A stretch of 64,000 nucleotides of DNA from Rhodococcoides trifolii. GTDB taxonomy: Bacteria > Actinomycetota > Actinomycetes > Mycobacteriales > Mycobacteriaceae. The DNA lies in NCBI RefSeq assembly GCF_014635345.1, contig NZ_BMCU01000001.1:248001-312000 (forward strand). The letters are read 5' to 3'. The position numbers and the translations under genes were made by a program. Of this stretch, positions 50,523-60,159 are shown in pieces (positions within the stretch are counted from its first letter, which is position 1; each line of letters opens with the position of its first letter). Below the pieces are notes generated by a model that was not told the origin of the DNA, did no database searches, and worked only from the letters and a program-made list of their open reading frames with translations.

Positions 50523-52301
50523 TCAGTGATCGGCCAATGCCCGGTCGTCCGCTTCTCTCAGTTCTTCCGCTTCGTCGTGCACGTACCGACCGCCGGCGAG
50601 CAGCGACGCCACGGACCCGATCACCATCAGAATCGCGGCCGCGACGAACACGACCACCAGACCGGAATGGAACGGACCGCTGATGAGGTTCGGGAAGAAG
50701 CTCTGTCCGGTGAGGACGTCGGTGTTCACTCCTGCCTGCCCCAGAACGCCTGTGGGACCGAGGAGTTCCTGGATCGGGTTGAATCCGAGGAACGCCGCGA
50801 ACAGGCTGCCCACGGGAGGCAGCCCTGCGACGGTGTTCGCCACGTCGGCAGGCACGCCCTGCCCCGTCAGTCCCGACGTCAGTGCTCCGGGGAGGGTGTG
50901 CGAGAGCCCGGCGATCATGAGCGAGAAGAAGATCCCGATGGACAGGGCCGATCCGGCATTGAAGAACGTCGCCCGCATCCCCGACGCCGCTCCGCGCTGT
51001 TCGGCGGGGACGCTGGACATGATCGCCGCGGTGTTCGGCGAGGAGAACAGGCCCGACCCGACACCGTTGAGGAACACGATTGCTGCGAACACCCAGTAGT
51101 CGAAGTCGACGGGAATGACCAGGAGCAGGACGAACGTCACGGCGACCAGTGCGAGACCTCCGGTCGCGAACGGCCGTGCCCCATAGCGGTCCGACAGGTA
51201 TCCCGAAACGGGACCCGCCGCGAGGAAGCCGACGGTGAGAGGTAGCAGGTAGATCCCGGCCCACAGCGGGGTGGACTCGTAGCTGTATCCGTGCAGCGGA
51301 AGCCAGATGCCCTGTAGCCAGATAATCAGCATGAACTGGAGGCCGCCGCGGCCGACCGACGCCATGAGGCCCGCAAGGTTGCCCAGCCCGAACGCGCGAT
51401 TGCGGAACAGCGAGAGGTGGAACATCGGTTGCGCGACAACCGATTCGACCCAGCAGAACGCTCCGAGGAACGCGATGCCGCCGATGATGGCGCCGAGCAC
51501 CCAGGGGTTGCCCCAGCCTGTCGGCGAATCACCATAGGGCTGAATGCCGTAGGTGATGCCCGACAGGAGCGCGATGAGACCGACCGCGAAGGTGACGGTC
51601 CCCCACCAGTCCAGCCGGCCGGCGACGCGTGCGGCGACTTCGTGCAGGGACCGGTAGGCCCACACCGTTCCGAGAACGCCGATGGGCACGCTGACCCAGA
51701 ACACGGCCTGCCAACTCCACTCCGAGAGCACACCGCCGATGATCAGGCCCAGGAACGAGCCGGCAACGGCGGCTACCTGATTGATACCCAGTGCCATGCC
51801 GCGCTGGTTCGACGGGAATGCGTCGGTGAGGATTGCGGCGGAGTTGGCCATCAGCATGGCGCCACCGATTCCCTGCACGACGCGCCAGACGATCAGCCAC
51901 ATCGCTCCGGCGCCCTGATCGAGAAAGTCGAAGCACAACAGGACCGACGCGAACGTGAACACGACGAACCCGAGGTTGTAGACCTTGACTCGGCCGTGGA
52001 TGTCCCCCAGTCGCCCGAACGCGACGACGAACACCGCCGACGCCAGCAGGTAGCCCATCAGGAGCCACAGCAGATAGCTGACGTTTCCCGCCGCGAGCGG
52101 ATCGAGGTGGATCCCCCGGAAGATGGCGGGCAGCGAGATGATCACGATCGAGGAGTTGATGGTGGCCATCAGCACGCCGAGCGTGGTGTTGGACAGCGCG
52201 ATCCACTTGTAGTTCGGGTGGTTCTGGTCGAGGCGTAGCCGTCGTCGGACGGTGTCCACGTCGCCTTGGTCGAAGTCGTCGGGCTTGTCGTCGATTGTCA
52301 T
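50523..52301 (-). CDS. MFS transporter, DHA2 (14-TM) family
   Basis: This 592-residue transporter has 14 helices: TLGVLMATINSSIVIISLPAIFRGI (helix 1), FGRLGDIHGRVKVYNLGF (motif A), RVVQGIGGAMLMANSAAIL (motif B), INQVAAVAGSFLGLIIGGVLSEWSWQAVFWVSVPIG (motif C), and a long loop with LTGQGVPADV before the last helices. The N-terminal tail (DDKPDDFDQGDVDTVRRRLRLDQNHPNYKWIAL) is unusually long. It is co-directional with, and 109 bp upstream of, the repeat-peptide gene, so it might export its product. It may equally be independent. Confidence 0.9.
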   Translation of the reverse strand: MTIDDKPDDFDQGDVDTVRRRLRLDQNHPNYKWIALSNTTLGVLMATINSSIVIISLPAIFRGIHLDPLAAGNVSYLLWLLMGYLLASAVFVVAFGRLGDIHGRVKVYNLGFVVFTFASVLLCFDFLDQGAGAMWLIVWRVVQGIGGAMLMANSAAILTDAFPSNQRGMALGINQVAAVAGSFLGLIIGGVLSEWSWQAVFWVSVPIGVLGTVWAYRSLHEVAARVAGRLDWWGTVTFAVGLIALLSGITYGIQPYGDSPTGWGNPWVLGAIIGGIAFLGAFCWVESVVAQPMFHLSLFRNRAFGLGNLAGLMASVGRGGLQFMLIIWLQGIWLPLHGYSYESTPLWAGIYLLPLTVGFLAAGPVSGYLSDRYGARPFATGGLALVAVTFVLLLVIPVDFDYWVFAAIVFLNGVGSGLFSSPNTAAIMSSVPAEQRGAASGMRATFFNAGSALSIGIFFSLMIAGLSHTLPGALTSGLTGQGVPADVANTVAGLPPVGSLFAAFLGFNPIQELLGPTGVLGQAGVNTDVLTGQSFFPNLISGPFHSGLVVVFVAAAILMVIGSVASLLAGGRYVHDEAEELREADDRALADH

Positions 52302-52314
52302 GACCCCACCTATG

Positions 52315-52343
52315 AATTCGCAATTTAGTTAGATAGGCGAATT
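52315..52343. promoter_or_regulatory. Inverted repeat upstream of the MFS gene
   Basis: AATTCGC (52315-52321) and GCGAATT (52337-52343) are perfect 7-bp arms with a 15-bp AT-rich spacer, starting 14 bp before the MFS start. It is probably the binding site of an unlinked repressor or of the flanking TetR; no dedicated regulator is adjacent. Confidence 0.45.
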
Positions 52344-52386
52344 GTATTTCAGAGGTGGGTGAGTAATCGAGTCGTAAAGACGGGGC

Positions 52387-53574
52387 TTAGGGGACGCGAA
52401 TGATCAGCGCGTCACCTTGGCCGCCGCCGCCGCACAGGGCGGCCGCGCCGACACCGCCGCCGCGACGCTTCAACTCCAGCGCCAGGTGCAGTGCGATGCG
52501 TGCGCCGGACATGCCGAGGGGGTGGCCGATGGAGATGGCGCCGCCGTTGACGTTGACCTTCTGCGGGTCGAGACCGAGTTCGCGGGTGGATTCGATGCCG
52601 ACGGCGGCGAAGGCTTCGTTGATCTCGACGAGGTCGAGGTCGGTGGGGGCGATGCCCTCTTTCTCGCAGGCCTTGGCGATGGCGCGGGCGGGCTGCTGTT
52701 GCAGGGTGGAGTCGGGGCCGGCGACGACGCCGTGGGCTCCGATCTCGGCCAGCCACTCGATGCCCAGTTCCTCCGCCTTTGCCTTGCTCATCACGACCAC
52801 GGCGGCGGCGCCGTCGTTGATGGTCGAGGCGTTGCCCGCGGTGATGGATCCGGTCTTGGAGAAGGCCGGGCGAAGTTTGGAGAGGGTGTCGGCGGTGGTG
52901 TCGGCGCGCACCCCTTCGTCCTCGGCGAACACGAGCGGATCGCCCTTGCGCTGCGGGATGGACACCGGCACGACCTCGTCGTCGAAGAGTCCGTTCTTCC
53001 ACGCGGCCGCGGCGCGCTGGTGCGACTGCGCGGCGAACTCGTCCTGCTCTTCGCGGGTGAGCGGTGTCTGTTCGTCGGCGTTGTAGGACTCGGTGAGCGA
53101 GCCCATGGCCTGGTCGGTGAAGATGTCGTAGAGGCCGTCGTACGCGAGGTGGTCCTTCATGGTCACGTCGCCGTACTTGAACCCGGCGCGCGACTTCTCG
53201 AGCATGTGCGGTGCCTGTGTCATGGACTCCTGTCCGCCGGCGACGACGATGTCGAACTCGCCCGCACGGATGAGCTGATCGGCCAGGGCGATGGCGTCCA
53301 CGCCGGACAGGCAGACCTTGTTGATGGTGAGCGACGGAACGGACATGGGGATTCCGCCGGCGACGGCGGCCTGGCGGGCGGGCATCTGCCCGGCGCCGGC
53401 GGTGAGGACCTGGCCCATGATCACGTACTGGACCTGGTCTCCGGACACTCCAGCCTTTTCCAGTGCCGCCTTGATGGCGATGCCGCCGAGATCGGAGCCG
53501 GAGAAGTCCTTGAGCGACCCCATGAGTTTTCCGACGGGGGTACGTGCGCCCGCGACGATGACCGATGTGCTCAT
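52387..53574 (-). CDS. Acetyl-CoA acetyltransferase (thiolase)
   Basis: This 395-residue thiolase has the acyl-accepting Cys in [17 protein letters not shown], the NEAFA motif ([13 protein letters not shown]), [10 protein letters not shown] with the catalytic His, and the second Cys in [14 protein letters not shown]. These are all four thiolase blocks. The size and sequence suit the biosynthetic/acetoacetyl-CoA type (FadA4/AtoB). The ATG overlaps the upstream tetR stop by 4 bp, so the regulator and enzyme are co-translated. Confidence 0.93.
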   Translation of the reverse strand: MSTSVIVAGARTPVGKLMGSLKDFSGSDLGGIAIKAALEKAGVSGDQVQYVIMGQVLTAGAGQMPARQAAVAGGIPMSVPSLTINKVCLSGVDAIALADQLIRAGEFDIVVAGGQESMTQAPHMLEKSRAGFKYGDVTMKDHLAYDGLYDIFTDQAMGSLTESYNADEQTPLTREEQDEFAAQSHQRAAAAWKNGLFDDEVVPVSIPQRKGDPLVFAEDEGVRADTTADTLSKLRPAFSKTGSITAGNASTINDGAAAVVVMSKAKAEELGIEWLAEIGAHGVVAGPDSTLQQQPARAIAKACEKEGIAPTDLDLVEINEAFAAVGIESTRELGLDPQKVNVNGGAISIGHPLGMSGARIALHLALELKRRGGGVGAAALCGGGGQGDALIIRVP

Positions 53575-54185
53575 GCTGTTTCCCTACTGTCGTTACGAAC
53601 GTCGATTGCCAACGCTGACAAGGCCATACGAGAAAGTACGGCCTTCATGGCCGCGTCCGGGACGCGGCCTGTGGAGTGCGGCGTGGAGTTCAGGAGACCG
53701 AACGCCGCGTGTGCCTGGACCCGCGCAGTGTCTTCGGTGCGCCCGGAGTCGGCCGAACACAGAACCTGGACCCACAACTCGACGTACAGCCGCTGCAGCC
53801 GCCGGACGCGCCCACGCGCGGTGGGAGGAAGGTTCGCCAGATCGCGTCCCTGCACGCTGATCAATCCGGGAGACGTCAGAGCGAAATCGAGATGGAAGTC
53901 GACGAGCCCGCGTACGGCGTCCACGGGTGAGGTGCTGCTGCGCACCACGTCCTCGCCTCCGGACTGCAGGTGCTCGGAGATTCCGACGAGCAATTCGACC
54001 AGGACAGCTTCCTTGTTCGAGAAATGGCGATACACGGCCGGGCCGCTGATTCCGACGGCCGCTCCGAGATCCTCGAGCCGGACGCCGTGGAAACCCCGTT
54101 CGGCCACGAGATGAGCGGCGGCGTCCAGAAGTTGGTGCCGGCGGTCGGCCTTGAGCTGAGAACGGCGCGTCAGCGGCTGCGGCAT
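53571..54185 (-). CDS. TetR-family transcriptional regulator
   Basis: This 204-residue regulator has the [58 protein letters not shown] and a helical C-terminal domain ending [15 protein letters not shown]. The ATG at 54185 ([10 protein letters not shown]) has AGGGG 5 nt upstream; an ATG at 54227 adds a Gly/Ser/Ala-rich tail without a ribosome-binding site. It overlaps the thiolase start by 4 bp. It may control fatty-acid or ketone metabolism. The 322-bp gap to the next gene (54186-54507) shows no further feature I can support. Confidence 0.9.
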   Translation of the reverse strand: MPQPLTRRSQLKADRRHQLLDAAAHLVAERGFHGVRLEDLGAAVGISGPAVYRHFSNKEAVLVELLVGISEHLQSGGEDVVRSSTSPVDAVRGLVDFHLDFALTSPGLISVQGRDLANLPPTARGRVRRLQRLYVELWVQVLCSADSGRTEDTARVQAHAAFGLLNSTPHSTGRVPDAAMKAVLSRMALSALAIDVRNDSRETA

Positions 54186-54507
54186 CGGTTCCCCTGCCGA
54201 CCCTGCTGCCGACCCTGCACTGGCCATCGCCGCGTCCCACTGCTTCCGCTCGAATGTACTGACCTCGAATGCTACCGGGTTGGGTTACTCGCTGTTCACT
54301 CGTCTGGAACCCTTCTTCGGGCCCATCCGGTGTGACCGTTGCCACGAATAAACCAGCACAGGGATCGGTGAACAGGTCGAAAAACGGGTGACTTGTCATC
54401 CGGACACCGTTCCTGGATGGTCAGCTTCAGAGATTCGGTAATGGCGCGTCCACATTGTTCGATAATGGTCGTCAGGGGCGACTAAGAGAGAGAGATCCGG
54501 GCAGACG

Positions 54508-56745
54508 ATGGCGTGGACACGTGTACTCACGCTGGGGGTGTTCGGCGTGGTCGTCTATGTCGTCGTGCCGTCCGCGTGGGGCCAGTCCGTCGTCTACTAC
54601 TCGGTCGCGGCCCTCGCGGTCGTGAGCATCGGACTCGGGACCAACGCGAACTGGCCGCACAACATCCTCTCGGCGCGGCTGTTCACAGCCGGGGTCGCGT
54701 CGTGGGTCGCAGGCGACGTCGTGGTCGGTTTCCAGGAGGATCCGAACGCCCTCGGGTCGGTCGCCGAACCGCTCTACATCGCCGGGTACATCGCCATCAT
54801 CTGCGCCCTGGCCACCGTCACCGTCGGCGGGCGCCGCGTCATCCGCACCGCGGAACTGCTCGAGAGCGCCATCGTCGCCGTCGGAGTCGGTCTCGCGTCG
54901 TGGACGTTCGTCGTGGTCAACCGGTCACCCGAGATCGGCGGCAACACGTGGGCTGCGGTTGTCTACACCAATCTGGATGTTTTTCTGCTCGCCATTCTCG
55001 GCTATTTCCTGTTGTCGCGACGGTCCCGCACCGCAACACTCGGACTGACCGCGGTTGCGCTCACGATCATGGCCGTCAGCGACTACGCGTCGTACGTTCT
55101 TCTCGATCCGTTGGGCCGGTACAGCGAGACCGCGACGAACGCTGCCTGGCTGCTGTCCTACGTCTTGATGGCCGCTGCGGTTCTGCATCCCCTTCCGCGT
55201 ATCGATCCAGCCAAGGCGCCGTCGGCTCGGGTCATGCCGTCGCTTCCGGCCTGGCGTCTGGTGCTGCTCACCTTCGCCGTCAGCATCGCGCCCGTCGTCA
55301 TGGTCATCGAGCTGGTGCGCGGCCTGCCGGTCGAAGTGTGGGGGTGGGTCGTGGTGCTGTCGTCCGCGGTCCTCACCCTGCTGGCGTCCACGCGGGCGTA
55401 CGTCATCCTGCGCGACCTACGACGCTACGCACGCAAGGTGCACGACTCCGCACGCACCGATCTGCTCACCGGTCTCGCGAACCGGCTGTCCCTCACCGAG
55501 TGGGTGGAGGAGCTGCTGGACGTGCACGACCACGAAGGTGTGGCGCTCCTGGTCGTCGACCTCGATCGGTTCTCGCACATCAACGAGACGTTCGGCTACG
55601 GCACCGGCGATCGGGTGCTGACCGAGGTGGGAGCGCGCATCGGATCGACGTTGGGGCCGAACGGTCTGGTGGGGCGGCTGGGAGGCGACGAATTCGTCGT
55701 CGTGCTGGCTCCCGAAGCGCGTCACGACACGGCCGTGTCGACGGCGCGCGCCATTCGCCGAGCCGTCGGCAAGGAACTGCGCGTCGGCGATATCGAGCTG
55801 GGTATCGAGGTCACGGTCGGAATTGCGTTGTCCTCCAGCGTTCTTCGACCGAGCGCCGAGGTGCTGTTCCAGCGAGCGCATCTTGCGATGACCGAAGCCG
55901 AGCGCCGGCAACCACGCCTGGCGGTCTACAACCGGTCGATGGACATCGACCGGCATCGCCAGCTGCGTCTGATGAGCGAGATTCCCAAAGCCATTGCCGA
56001 ACAGGAACTGCGGTTGTTCTACCAGCCACTGCTGGACCTGCGAACCGGCCGGGTGACGGGGGTGGAGACGCTGCTACGTTGGCAGCATCCCGTCGACGGT
56101 TTGCTCTGTCCGGGAGACTTCCTTCCCAGTGCCGAACAGACCGGAATGTTGCCCGCCATCACCTCTTTCGTCCTGCGTGAAGCGTTCTCCCAGTGCCGAC
56201 GCTGGCGCGACGACGGGCGCGACCTGTCCGTCGCGGTGAACCTTTCGGTGCGAAATCTCGTCGATTCGACTCTTTCCGAACAGGTTCGAGTCGAGCTGTC
56301 CCGAGCCGGCATTCCCGGATCCGCAGTAGCATTCGAGGTGACCGAATCCGACGCGATGACCGATCCGACGAAGTCGATCGAAACCCTGCTGTCCCTGCGC
56401 GAGCTCGGTTCGTCGATATCCGTCGACGATTACGGCACCGGCCACAGTTCGCTCGCGTATCTCAGTTCGCTTCCCGTGCAACAACTGAAGATCGACCGAT
56501 CTTTCGTCACGACGATGACCACGGACCCCGCCAACGCCGCGATCGTCCGGTCGACGGTCGACCTGGCTCGGGGTCTGGGGGTCAGCGTTCTCGCCGAGGG
56601 TGTGGAGGACGAGGCGACGTTGGTCGCCCTGCGCGGCCTCGGTTGCGACGCCGCCCAGGGATTCCACATCGCCGAGCCCATGCCCGCCGCGGCCGTCCTC
56701 TCCACCGTCTCTTCGATAGAGGGCAGGTCCGGCGTACTAGCCTGA
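54508..56745 (+). CDS. Membrane-bound GGDEF-EAL cyclic-di-GMP enzyme
   Basis: This 745-residue protein has about nine N-terminal helices (residues 5-310) as a membrane sensor. A GGDEF domain follows (TDLLTGLANRLSLTEWVEELL; active-site GGDEF intact in RLGGDEFVVVL, about residue 390). An EAL domain has the signature as ETL (GVETLLRW), NLSVRNL, FEVTESD, DDYGTGHSSLAYL, KIDRSFV and EGVED. All acidic metal ligands appear present, so both synthesis and breakdown are possible; the GGDEF part may act as a GTP sensor. It is transcribed alone. Confidence 0.92.
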   Translation: MAWTRVLTLGVFGVVVYVVVPSAWGQSVVYYSVAALAVVSIGLGTNANWPHNILSARLFTAGVASWVAGDVVVGFQEDPNALGSVAEPLYIAGYIAIICALATVTVGGRRVIRTAELLESAIVAVGVGLASWTFVVVNRSPEIGGNTWAAVVYTNLDVFLLAILGYFLLSRRSRTATLGLTAVALTIMAVSDYASYVLLDPLGRYSETATNAAWLLSYVLMAAAVLHPLPRIDPAKAPSARVMPSLPAWRLVLLTFAVSIAPVVMVIELVRGLPVEVWGWVVVLSSAVLTLLASTRAYVILRDLRRYARKVHDSARTDLLTGLANRLSLTEWVEELLDVHDHEGVALLVVDLDRFSHINETFGYGTGDRVLTEVGARIGSTLGPNGLVGRLGGDEFVVVLAPEARHDTAVSTARAIRRAVGKELRVGDIELGIEVTVGIALSSSVLRPSAEVLFQRAHLAMTEAERRQPRLAVYNRSMDIDRHRQLRLMSEIPKAIAEQELRLFYQPLLDLRTGRVTGVETLLRWQHPVDGLLCPGDFLPSAEQTGMLPAITSFVLREAFSQCRRWRDDGRDLSVAVNLSVRNLVDSTLSEQVRVELSRAGIPGSAVAFEVTESDAMTDPTKSIETLLSLRELGSSISVDDYGTGHSSLAYLSSLPVQQLKIDRSFVTTMTTDPANAAIVRSTVDLARGLGVSVLAEGVEDEATLVALRGLGCDAAQGFHIAEPMPAAAVLSTVSSIEGRSGVLA

Positions 56746-56800
56746 GCGGAATGCCAGGCGGGCAGGCCGGAGGCCCGTCGAAACGAGAAAGAGGCGTCAC

Positions 56801-57793
56801 ATGCGCGCAGTTCAGGTCACCACCCTCGACGGCCCGGAATCAGTCACCGTCGCCGACATCGACGAACCGTCGGGTGACGGGGTGGTGGTCGACGTCCGCG
56901 CCGCCGGAGTCGCGTTCCCCGACGCACTGTTGACGCGCGGCCTCTACCAGATGAAGCCCGAGCTGCCCTTCGTCGCCGGCAGCGAGGTCGCGGGGGTCGT
57001 GCGGTCCGCTCCGGACGGTTCGGGATTCGCGCCGGGCGATCGCGTTGCCGGGCTCACCGGGTTCAGTGGAGGGATGGCCGAGGTTGCGGTCGTGCACCCG
57101 GATCTGACGTTCCGCCTTCCCGATTCGATCTCGTTCGAGGCCGGTGCGGGGGTGCTCTTCAACGATCTGACCGTGCACTTCGCCCTACGTGAACGTGGTC
57201 GGCTGGCCGCCGGTGAGACGGTGTTGGTGCATGGCGCGGCGGGTGGGATCGGTACGTCCGCGCTGCGTCTCGCCCCACTGCTGGGCGCGGGCAGGGTGGT
57301 AGCCGTGGTCAGCACCGAAGCGAAGGCCGATGTCGCGCGGTCGGCCGGCGCCACCGACGTGGTGCTCGTCGACGGATGGCGCGAGGCGGTGAAGGAACTG
57401 ACCGGCGGGAAAGGTGTCGACGTGATCGTCGACCCGGTGGGCGGTGATCGATTCACCGACAGTCTGCGGTCGTTGGCTCCCTCGGGGCGCATCCTCGTCC
57501 TGGGGTTCACCGGTGGTGAGATTCCCACGGTGAAGGTGAATCGGTTGCTGCTGAACAACATCGACGTAGTCGGAGTCGGGTGGGGTGCGTGGTGGATGTC
57601 GCGGCCCGGGTACACCGCGACACAATGGGAGGAGCTCGAACCGTTGTTCGCCTCCGGCGAGTTGAGTGCTCCGGAACCGGTCGTCTACCCCGTCGACAAG
57701 GCGGCGGAAGCAATCGCGTCCCTCGAAAATCGCACGGCCGCAGGCAAAGTCGTGATCTCCTTCACGACTCCCGACCGGCCTCCGCTCGCATGA
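56801..57793 (+). CDS. NADPH:quinone oxidoreductase-like MDR enzyme
   Basis: This 330-residue zinc-free medium-chain dehydrogenase has MRAVQVTTLDGPESVTVADI, LPFVAGSEVAGVVRSAPDG, the cofactor loop VLVHGAAGGIGTSALRLAPLLG (AAGGIG), VIVDPVGGDRFTDSLRSLAPSGRILVLGF and a C-terminal AGKVVISF. Absence of the zinc cysteines places it with QOR. It probably reduces quinones or enones. Its stop overlaps the next start by 4 bp (ATGA), so it is coupled to the CMD-family gene. Confidence 0.92.
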   Translation: MRAVQVTTLDGPESVTVADIDEPSGDGVVVDVRAAGVAFPDALLTRGLYQMKPELPFVAGSEVAGVVRSAPDGSGFAPGDRVAGLTGFSGGMAEVAVVHPDLTFRLPDSISFEAGAGVLFNDLTVHFALRERGRLAAGETVLVHGAAGGIGTSALRLAPLLGAGRVVAVVSTEAKADVARSAGATDVVLVDGWREAVKELTGGKGVDVIVDPVGGDRFTDSLRSLAPSGRILVLGFTGGEIPTVKVNRLLLNNIDVVGVGWGAWWMSRPGYTATQWEELEPLFASGELSAPEPVVYPVDKAAEAIASLENRTAAGKVVISFTTPDRPPLA

Positions 57794-58173
57794 GCTACGA
57801 CGACGGCCTCACCGTCCGACGCGAGGTGATGGGTGACGCGTTCGTCGACCGCGCCCTGTCGAATTCCGCCGGGACGGACTCGGAGCAACTGCAGAAGCAC
57901 ATCACCGAACACGTGTGGGGCTCGGTCTGGACTCGCCCGGGGCTGGATCGCCGCAGCCGAAGTCTGCTGAACCTGGGCATGCTCATCGCGCTGCGCGCCG
58001 ACGACGAACTGGCCGGACACGTGCGCGGTGCTCTCACGAACGGACTGACTCGGGACGAGATCGTCGAGTCCGTGATCCATGCCAGCGGATACGTCGGGGC
58101 GCCCGCCGCTCTGGCTGCCATGCGAGTGGTGCAGAAGGCACTGGTCGACGAGCTCGGTGAGCTGTCGGAGTAG
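57790..58173 (+). CDS. Carboxymuconolactone decarboxylase (CMD) family protein
   Basis: This 127-residue helical protein has VMGDAFVDRAL, ITEHVWGSVWTRPGLDRRSRSLLNLGML, ELAGHVRGALTNGLTRDEIVESVIHASGYVGAPAALAAMRVVQKAL. This is close to the PcaC domain, which decarboxylates 4-carboxymuconolactone. No AhpD-type CxxC is present, so it is not a peroxidase. No other beta-ketoadipate genes are nearby, so a different lactone substrate is possible. It is co-translated with the quinone oxidoreductase. Confidence 0.9.
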   Translation: MSYDDGLTVRREVMGDAFVDRALSNSAGTDSEQLQKHITEHVWGSVWTRPGLDRRSRSLLNLGMLIALRADDELAGHVRGALTNGLTRDEIVESVIHASGYVGAPAALAAMRVVQKALVDELGELSE

Positions 58174-58191
58174 CGCAGTATCGTGAACGGC

Positions 58192-58956
58192 ATGCGCATC
58201 GGAGCCCACGTCCGCAACTCGGATAACCCACTCGAGGAGGCCGAGGCACTCGACGTCGACCTCGTTCAGCTCTTCGTCACCGATCCGCAGAAGTGGAAGA
58301 AGCCCGTCGTGGGTGAGGGGCTCGAGCGCATTCGCGACAGCGCCGTCGACGTGGTGGTGCACTCGTCGTACGTCATCAACGTCGCCAGCCTGAACAACCG
58401 AATCCGCATCCCCTCACGCAAGTCCGTCACCGAGCAGGCCGCGGTGGCTGCCGAGGTGGGGGCGCTCGGGCTGGTGGTACACGGTGGGCACGTGCGTGAC
58501 GGCGAAGATCCGGACGAGGGGATTGCGAACTGGCGCAAGCTTTTCGAGCGGCAAGCCGAATCCGGCGGGTTCGCGGTTCCCATCTGGATCGAGAACACCG
58601 CCGGCGGCGACTTCGCGATGGCACGACACTTCGACGCGATCGCCAAGCTCTGGGACGCGGTGGGTGAGTTCGGCGCAGGGTTCTGTCTGGACACCTGCCA
58701 CGCCTGGGCCGGCGGCGAGGACTTGGTGGGCGTCGTCGAGCGCATCAAGGCGATCACCGGACGGATCGATCTCGTCCACCTGAACAACTCTCGCGACGAC
58801 TTCGACTCCGCACGCGACCGTCACGCGAACCTCGAGGAGGGCACCATCGAACCGGAGGTGCTCGTCGAGGTCGGTCGAGCCTCCGGCGCGCCGGTCATGC
58901 TCGAGACTCCGGCCGAAGGTATCGCCGCCGACGTGGCGTACTTGCGCTCGTTGTGA
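58192..58956 (+). CDS. nfo: Deoxyribonuclease IV (endonuclease IV)
   Basis: This 254-residue AP endonuclease has the TIM-barrel zinc ligands in order: VVVHSSYVIN, LVVHGGHVRDGEDP, IWIENTAGGDF, CLDTCHAWAGGED, LVHLNNSRDDFDSARDRHANLEEG and MLETPAEG. It cleaves abasic sites in base-excision repair, as M. tuberculosis End (Rv0670). The ATG at 58192 (MRIGAHV) gives the family start; a GTG at 58183 would add three residues. It overlaps the following IclR gene by 4 bp (GTGA). Confidence 0.94.
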   Translation: MRIGAHVRNSDNPLEEAEALDVDLVQLFVTDPQKWKKPVVGEGLERIRDSAVDVVVHSSYVINVASLNNRIRIPSRKSVTEQAAVAAEVGALGLVVHGGHVRDGEDPDEGIANWRKLFERQAESGGFAVPIWIENTAGGDFAMARHFDAIAKLWDAVGEFGAGFCLDTCHAWAGGEDLVGVVERIKAITGRIDLVHLNNSRDDFDSARDRHANLEEGTIEPEVLVEVGRASGAPVMLETPAEGIAADVAYLRSL

Positions 58957-59687
58957 GCGAGCCGCACCCGGGCATGATCGCCAGGGTGTTCGCGGTGCTG
59001 AACTCGTTCGGAGACAACAGGACACGGCTCACGCAATCCGACCTGTCGCGCTCCACCGGTCTCCCGCTCCCCACCGTGCACCGGCTGTGTCGACAGTTGG
59101 TGGACCACGGTGCCCTCGAACGTGACGACGACGGGCACTACACGATCGGGGTGCGGATCTGGGAACTCGGATCGCTGGCCCCGCGCGCTCACGGGCTACG
59201 CCAAGTCGCGCTTCCCTACCTGGAAGACCTGTACGAGGCAACGCACCAGAACGTGCAACTCGTCGTGCTGGACGGAACGGATGCGCTCTACATCGAACGG
59301 TTGTCGGCCCGCAACGCTGTCCCGCTGATCTCGAGGGCCGGTGGGCGCCTCCCGCTCCACGCGTCGAGCGGTGGTCTGGTTCTGTTGGCGCACAACCGAA
59401 TCGAGTTACTCGATCAGGTGCTGGCCGGCGGGCTGGCGGCGTTCACCCCGCACACCGTCACCGACGAACACCGACTGCGCTCCGTCCTCGCCGACATCCG
59501 TCGTACCGGGGTGGTGGTGTGCCGGGAGTATCTGAACTTGGGGTCGCTGGCCATCGCCGCGCCGGTACGACGGGGGAACGAGGTGGTCGCCGCCGTGTCG
59601 GTCGTGATCTCGGTACGGGACGATCCGGCGCCGGTGGTGCCGGCGTTGCGGGCGGCGTGCCGGGCTATTTCGCGTGGGCTGATCTGA
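58953..59687 (+). CDS. IclR-family transcriptional regulator
   Basis: This 244-residue regulator has the winged helix ARVFAVLNSFGDNRTRLTQSDLSRSTGLPLPTVHRLCRQLVDHGALERDDDGHYTIGVRIWELG, then the effector domain VALPYLEDLYEATHQNVQLVVLDGTDALYIERL, HASSGGLVLLAHN, REYLNLGSLAIAAPVRRGNEVVAAVSVV. IclR proteins sense organic acids and control catabolic genes. The GTG at 58953 overlaps the nfo stop. No catabolic operon is adjacent on this side, so the target is unclear. Confidence 0.9.
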   Translation: MSEPHPGMIARVFAVLNSFGDNRTRLTQSDLSRSTGLPLPTVHRLCRQLVDHGALERDDDGHYTIGVRIWELGSLAPRAHGLRQVALPYLEDLYEATHQNVQLVVLDGTDALYIERLSARNAVPLISRAGGRLPLHASSGGLVLLAHNRIELLDQVLAGGLAAFTPHTVTDEHRLRSVLADIRRTGVVVCREYLNLGSLAIAAPVRRGNEVVAAVSVVISVRDDPAPVVPALRAACRAISRGLI

Positions 59688-59709
59688 CGCTTACCAAACG
59701 GGGAACGAA

Positions 59710-60159
59710 CTATTTCTCGAACCGCGCCTTGTACTCTCCGTACCCCTCTGCTTCGAGCTGGTCGACAGGGATGAAGCGCATCGAGGCGGAGTTCATGCAG
59801 TACCGCAGACCGCCGTCGGCCTTGGGTCCGTCCTTGAACAGGTGGCCGAGGTGGCTGTCCCCGTTCGCGGAGCGGACCTCGGTGCGGAGCATGAAGTGGC
59901 TGAGGTCGCGCTTCTCCACCACGTTCTCCGGCTCGACCGGCCGGGTGAAACTGGGCCAGCCCGAACCGCTTTCGAACTTGTCCTCCGAGGAGAACAGCGG
60001 CTCACCGGAGACCACGTCGACGTAGAGACCGGGCTCGTGGTTGTCCCACGTCTCACCGGTGAACGCGGGTTCGGTGCCGTTCTTCTGGGTTACCTGATAC
60101 TGCTCGGGTGTGAGAGCCGCAACGGCCTTCTCATCTTTGCGATACTGCTGCGTCGACAT
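59710..60159 (-). CDS. msrB: Peptide-methionine (R)-S-oxide reductase
   Basis: This 149-residue MsrB has [62 protein letters not shown] and [15 protein letters not shown], with the catalytic Cys in RYCMNSAS. It repairs the R-sulfoxide of methionine. The zinc-binding CxxC pairs of many MsrBs are missing, as in the zinc-free subgroup. The ATG at 60159 lies inside the end of the upstream MFS gene (29-bp overlap), so the two are coupled. The ORF to 60189 would add ten residues. Confidence 0.94.
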   Translation of the reverse strand: MSTQQYRKDEKAVAALTPEQYQVTQKNGTEPAFTGETWDNHEPGLYVDVVSGEPLFSSEDKFESGSGWPSFTRPVEPENVVEKRDLSHFMLRTEVRSANGDSHLGHLFKDGPKADGGLRYCMNSASMRFIPVDQLEAEGYGEYKARFEK

